DNA of 64,000 nt. It comes from Chrysaora quinquecirrha (lineage: Eukaryota > Cnidaria > Scyphozoa > Semaeostomeae > Pelagiidae). Below the pieces are notes generated by a model. That model was given only the letters and a program-made list of their open reading frames with translations. It did no database searches and was not told the origin of the DNA. The DNA is taken from assembly GCA_014526335.1 (NCBI GenBank), contig JACTAT010000027.1:1431685-1495684 (forward strand). The letters are read 5' to 3'. This document shows, piece by piece, positions 59,450 to 64,000 of this stretch (the stretch's first letter is position 1; each line of letters starts with the position of its first letter). Made by a program: the position numbers and the translations under genes.

Positions 59450-62400
59450 ATGGAATATCATGTCAAAGAAAAACGCAGTCCCTACAAAATGCGAGCACTT
59501 ATTTTAAGAGGCATCTCTCTTATGGGCTTAGTAATGCTCATTGGCTGGGAGTTATGGAAAGCTGGTGATATACTAGCGACAATGAAAGGTAAGCAAAGTT
59601 CCATTATCAAATTAATTACCTTTTTTATTGGCATTTATGCAGAAAATGAACGCCGGCACACTGAACTTTTCCCTTAAGCGCAAATCCAGTGAGTCTAAAA
59701 CGAAAGAAAAAAGATCATTAGAGCAGTTAGTGGTTGAATATTAGTGATTTACTTTCTAGGTGGCCCAGGGGAAAAGCCTTAAAAGCCTGTTGAATCGTAA
59801 ACTTCTCAAATGGGTCCCAGTTACCGCAGCTACCACCTTAAGTTGTTGTTCTTGTCAGAAGGTTGCTAAAACGTAGAGAATGCTACAGTGTAGCGAATCG
59901 TTTACAGAAAAATTCAGCACCTCATTTGCATAACTGAATATTAGTTAATAAAGACTAGCCCTTGCCCGCAAGCCTTGCATTCGGCTGGCTTTTACATTTT
60001 GCGAGTGACTTTGGACCTTCGCCTTGCAGGTAATGATTCAAAAACGCAGTTCAATAGTTCAGAAGAAGCGTTTTCAGAAGAATTAGGCACCTCATTGGCA
60101 TAACGGAATATTAGTTAATATAGACTAGCCCTTGCCCGGAAGCCTACCCTCCATTCAGGCTTTTACTCTTTGCAAGTCACTTGGGACCTCTGCCTTGCAG
60201 TAAACTATTAAAAAACACAGTTCAACAGTTCAGTAAGAAAGGTTTACAGAACAATAGGACATCTCATTCGCATAACTGAATATTAGTGTATAGACTAGCC
60301 CTTGCCCGGGAGCCTTCCTATCTGCGCAGGCTTTTACTCTTTGCAAGTCTCTTGTGGCCTCAACCTTGCAGTTAACTATTTAAAAACACAGTTCAACAGT
60401 TCAGTAAGAAAAGTTAACAGAACAAGAGGGCAACTCATTTGCATAGCTGAATATTAGTAATTATAGACTAGCCCTTGCCCGGATCACTTCGCAAGTTGCT
60501 AAAGACTTACACCTTGCAGCAAATGATTTTAAAACGCATCATTCTATTCGAAGATACTAATGATATAAGGTCCTCTAGGATACTCATCTCTTGGGTATTA
60601 AACCTGCAAATTATTTAAAAACAGATGGAAATAAGTCGCGAAGGAAGGCATTATCTCAATGAATGTATGCCTCGATGGTCTAGTATGCGCGCTTTATGTT
60701 ATTTTCAGCCCAGAAATGTCGTTGCTAGTAACTAACCTTATTCTATTAGCAACCAGTATTACTCAATTCTGGTAAGGTTTACTGGTATATATAAGCAATT
60801 ATATCTGGCTGGTTTCAGCAAGACCAAATTCCTAAAAAGGCAGTGTCTCATGACTATTGTTATTATTTTGTGAATTATTTGGACAGTCGTGTAGCCAATA
60901 CATCTATGCTAGGGAGTCAATGAATTTGCAGCTTATATGCATTGGAGAAGAGAGCAGTTTAAGACAAGTAAGATAAAATGGAAACACCGTTGGTAGGATT
61001 TTAATAGGTACGGTTAAACAATGCTATTATGTCTAAGCCACTGTATATTCGCTTTGAATTTATGTTTTTAGGGCAGTTAACCAGTAGTGAATTGCAAAGG
61101 GAATACACCAAGATATCGGAACAGATCAAACAGGTAAGTAGAATATCAAGCATTCTAAAATCTTCTACACGTGGCATCGACATCAAATCGAAGCTTGCAA
61201 AATCTTGGCAAATGTTCTTTTACGTATAGCCACGCACAGGGAATAGGCGCATGGATGCTTAAGGTGAAGGTGAAGCTAAATTGATGTATTCAGCACCATT
61301 CCCTAGGATCTCAGTAGCAGGTTAATTAATCAAGACCTGAAACGACGGTAATTTCAGTTGTTGCACGTGGAGAGGATTCCTTACTGTAATCTACCATTTT
61401 CCAGAAAAATTTCACACCCAACCCAGGTCTCTTTGAAAAGACATATTAGTACTTATTTGGATCATGAGTAGTGTTATTCGATCGTGGCATGGCGACTTAT
61501 TTTATCGCGGATTGCGGCTTTGAGCTGATTTTCTTGCGGTCTCGCGGCTTCATGAGCTAATATTTAAGGCCCACTACCTAGCACTATATTGTCAACTTTG
61601 AAACTTTAAATTTAATTGCATTCAGCTTTCTTATTAACAGGATGATCAGCTGTTCTCAGAAGTCAATGACATCGAAAATGCAATGATACAACGGACAAGA
61701 AAACAAGCACTGGTCAGCCATTGTCATAAAAGAAACCGAAGCGACATCTACCCAGCCGGACAGAGTCCAAAAACAGGCCTAAATCGCGATGCGTTCAAAA
61801 ACATACTAGTCAGCGATAAAAACCAGTTACTCTACTGCATGGTACCCAAGGTCGCTTGTACTAACTGGCGTCGCGTTCTCATGGTTTTAGAAGGCTATTC
61901 AGACGATCCTCTCGCGCTGGACTCACCGGACGTTCACAATAACACATTCGGACTACTTAGGCGGCTGTCTGATTACTCGTCCGATGAGATAATCTTCCGC
62001 TTGTCGACGTATTATAAGTTCTTGTTCGTGCGCAATCCGTTAGAGCGGTTCACTTCAGCGTACCGCAGTAAGCTAGCGGAATCGCAAGGCAAATCATTCT
62101 TCAAAAGCACCGTTGGCAAATACATCCTTGGCAAGTATCGACCTGACGTTCCGGAGAGCCAAGCAAAAACCGGCGAAGGAGTAACGTTCCGTGATTTCGC
62201 CCAATACGTCGTAGATTCGCCACTCGAAAATCCTGGATTTTTCGACCGTCATTGGGAGAGGTTCGACAGACTGTGTTTGCCTTGTATGATCTATTACGAT
62301 TTTATCGGCAAATTCGAGACGCTACCTGAAGATTCGGATTACTTATTACGGCTTATCGACGTGAAATCGAAAGTCTCTTTTCCAGAGTTGAAGTCAAACT

Positions 62401-62651
62401 ACCGAATTCCAACGAAAGCGCTAAGTAACTTTTATTACCGAAGTCTCAATACTGATTTACAGAAAAAACTTTTAGATCTTTATAAACATGATTTTGAGAT
62501 GTTTGGCTACCGAATGCCATCAATTCTCGAAAAGAAAAGAAAAATAAAAGCTTTGATAATCAAAAGTAATATAAAATGCAAAACAGCATTTATAACATAT
62601 AAAACTATGTTTTTAGATATTTTTGAGGAAACGAAATTTTTTTTGAAATAA
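59450..62651 (+). CDS. Golgi carbohydrate sulfotransferase (HNK-1/chondroitin 4-O family)
   Basis: Transfers sulfate from PAPS to a sugar on secreted glycans in the Golgi lumen. Three exons: 59450-59588, 61072-61133, 61641-62651, with matching phases and GT-AG sites; 403 residues, normal for the family. A short basic cytosolic tail (EKRSPYKMR) precedes a signal anchor at about 16-36 (ALILRGISLMGLVMLIGW), so type II topology. A charged, helical stem follows (SSELQREYTKISEQIKQ). The catalytic domain has the 5'-phosphosulfate loop PKVACTNWRRVL at about 136-147 and the 3'-phosphate motif FVRNPLERFTSAYRSKL at about 195-211, plus FDRHWERFDRLCLPC and YDFIGKFETLPEDSDYLL, which are typical of CHST8-14-like proteins. 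The acceptor sugar cannot be told from sequence. AATAAA overlaps the stop codon. The gene appears intact. Confidence 0.93.
59901..60540. repeat. 170-bp tandem repeat, about 3.7 units
   Basis: Units beginning near 59901, 60068, 60240 and 60408 share CTCATTTGCATAACTGAATA, GACTAGCCCTTGCCCG, GGCTTTTACTCTTTGCAAG and CACAGTTCAACAGTTCAG. Located in intron 1 of the sulfotransferase. Parts match the 207-bp duplication at 46550-46955 in reverse complement. Confidence 0.85.
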
Positions 62652-62898
62652 AAGTTTTGTAGATACTTTGCTACATGCTGTATATACTGTATATTTTGAA
62701 GAGCTATCAAATTTTATACTTTTTGTGAAAAGTTGTCTATTAGTAAAAGGAAAGATCAAATCTTTCGACAGTAATAATTTTAATATACAGTTAACGTGTA
62801 ATCATATAATAATTGAGTGTTGCTCACTTTGATATTTCTGTATGAGGGCTCTACAGTTCTTCTCCTTGTTGTGTTTTCACTTGAGATAGCTTACTCAC

Positions 62899-63286
62899 GC
62901 TAGCGAATCTATAATCACTACTGTGGTGGATAATCACTACTGTGGTGGTACTATTTGCGTACTGTGGTGGTAGTTTTTGCGTACTATGGTGGATAATCAC
63001 TACTTGTGGTGGTTTATAATGCTTTATCTGGTGAATACGAAATCATAGCAAAACTCTATAGATCAAGCAAGAAAAAACCACAAAATCCACCACAGTACGC
63101 CAAAACTGCCACCACCGCAAGCATAGTAAACCACCACAAGTAGTGATAATCCACCACAGTACGCCAAAACTGCCACCACCGCAAGCATAGTAACCCACCA
63201 CAAGTAGTGATTATCCACCACAGTACGCAGAAACTACTACCACAGTAGTGATTATCCACCACAGTAGCGATTATAGATTCGCTAGC
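62899..63286. mobile_element. foldback element with GTGGTGG arms, copy 2
   Basis: GCTAGCGAATCTATAATCAC and its complement at the ends; the left arm is ACTGTGGTGG-rich and the right arm is CCACCACAG-rich. The centre GTGAATACGAAATCATAGC and CTATAGATCAAGCAAG is shared with 43254-43799. It lies about 250 bp after the sulfotransferase stop codon. Both copies are preceded by CTCAC. Confidence 0.92.
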
Positions 63287-64000
63287 GCGTTACTGAAATA
63301 CAGAAAAAAATAGGAAATCTTTCGGTTCTTCCAAGGCGGCTGTCGTAAATACCAGGGTTCAGGAAAGTGTCAAACCTTCCTGCGACCTCAAATTTAGGTT
63401 CAAAAACCTTCCTTATTATTTACGGGCCCAACCATGTGTTTACTACCCCCATACTCAATCTGTGAGGAAAAGACCAAGAGCATAAATGCACTTCCGTCTT
63501 AAAGATTACTGAACGTTTAATAATACCAAGATAACATAAAGAACTAAGTGCTTTATGTTATCTTGATACAGTTGACATCCACTATCTCGAACTCTCAAGG
63601 AAAACTGAAATTTGTTCGAGATAGCAAATGTTCGAAATAACGGATGCGCCATATAAATATAAAAAACTATAGTTTTTAAGTCAGAATAGGAACCCCTATT
63701 AACATGCAGGGTTACTGATCCCAAATTTCATCAAACAAGTCTGGTATTTTTTACATAGGAGTCAAAGCTCATCTGCTTTCATCCCTACTATTGGTGAAAT
63801 TGAGATAATGGCGATGCAGCACATCTCGAAATAGAACAGCTTCATCTATTGTATACATGGGCACCATATCACTTAGCTGCTGCCATTCACGCTCTGTAGG
63901 CAAACTTATACATATTTTCAGCCTGTCTCTTCATCCAGTTCAGCAGAAAATTTGGCAAAGTTCGAGATAAGGAGCAGGATTTCCTCCATGGGAAATCGAA
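63287..64000. other. intergenic; hairpin and possible pogo/Tigger-like transposon fragment
   Basis: AAGATAACATAAAG at about 63528 is mirrored by CTTTATGTTATCTT (9-base loop). From there on, CAGTTGACATCCACTATCTCGAA and repeated TTCGAGATA or ATCTCGAA motifs resemble the ends and subterminal parts of pogo/Tigger-type elements. No transposase is present before the window ends. A matching end sits beside the assembly gap at 2128. Identification is tentative. Confidence 0.4.

Overview
The window is animal nuclear DNA: AT-rich, intron-rich, and packed with short non-autonomous transposons, SINEs and minisatellites. Gene content (prohibitin-2, dihydrofolate reductase, Golgi carbohydrate sulfotransferase, a two-domain dsRNA-binding protein, two-domain 2-oxoglutarate oxygenases) and style (many short exons, repeat-filled introns, a retained AT-AC minor-class intron) fit a non-bilaterian or slowly evolving invertebrate. 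A cnidarian such as a coral or sea anemone is my best guess, but this is inference because no lineage marker is present. One assembly gap of 500 N lies at 1628-2127.

Layout. 1-3904: repeats and the gap. 3905-19237 (minus): prohibitin-2 in nine recognisable exons, with an AT-AC (U12-type) intron and one expected exon not found; its introns hold a 3.3 kb array of a 42-bp minisatellite, a mariner-type MITE, a GGTGG-rich array and a decayed reverse transcriptase. 19238-19635: short divergent promoter. 19636-26487 and 28185-37149 (plus): two tandem paralogues of a secreted, double-domain 2OG-Fe(II) oxygenase. In both, the C-terminal domain keeps the catalytic residues and the N-terminal domain does not. 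Copy 1 has lost most of exon 2 exactly at a MITE boundary. 38269-42678 (minus): dihydrofolate reductase, six exons. 43974-51418 (minus): a second DHFR-like copy that lacks the catalytic Glu, the LPW motif and one exon. 53188-54995 (plus): two-exon protein with two dsRNA-binding domains. 59450-62651 (plus): complete three-exon type II Golgi sulfotransferase. The remainder is intergenic repeat DNA including a LINE 3' end and a foldback element.

The genes are not an operon-like pathway: they are ordinary housekeeping or secretory genes, with two local tandem duplications (oxygenase x2, DHFR x2). The main themes are (a) duplicate genes in which one copy or one domain has lost catalytic residues, (b) insertions and local exon-fragment duplications reshaping gene structure, and (c) three coding frameshifts that are all single-base losses in homopolymers, which points to sequencing error rather than true gene death.
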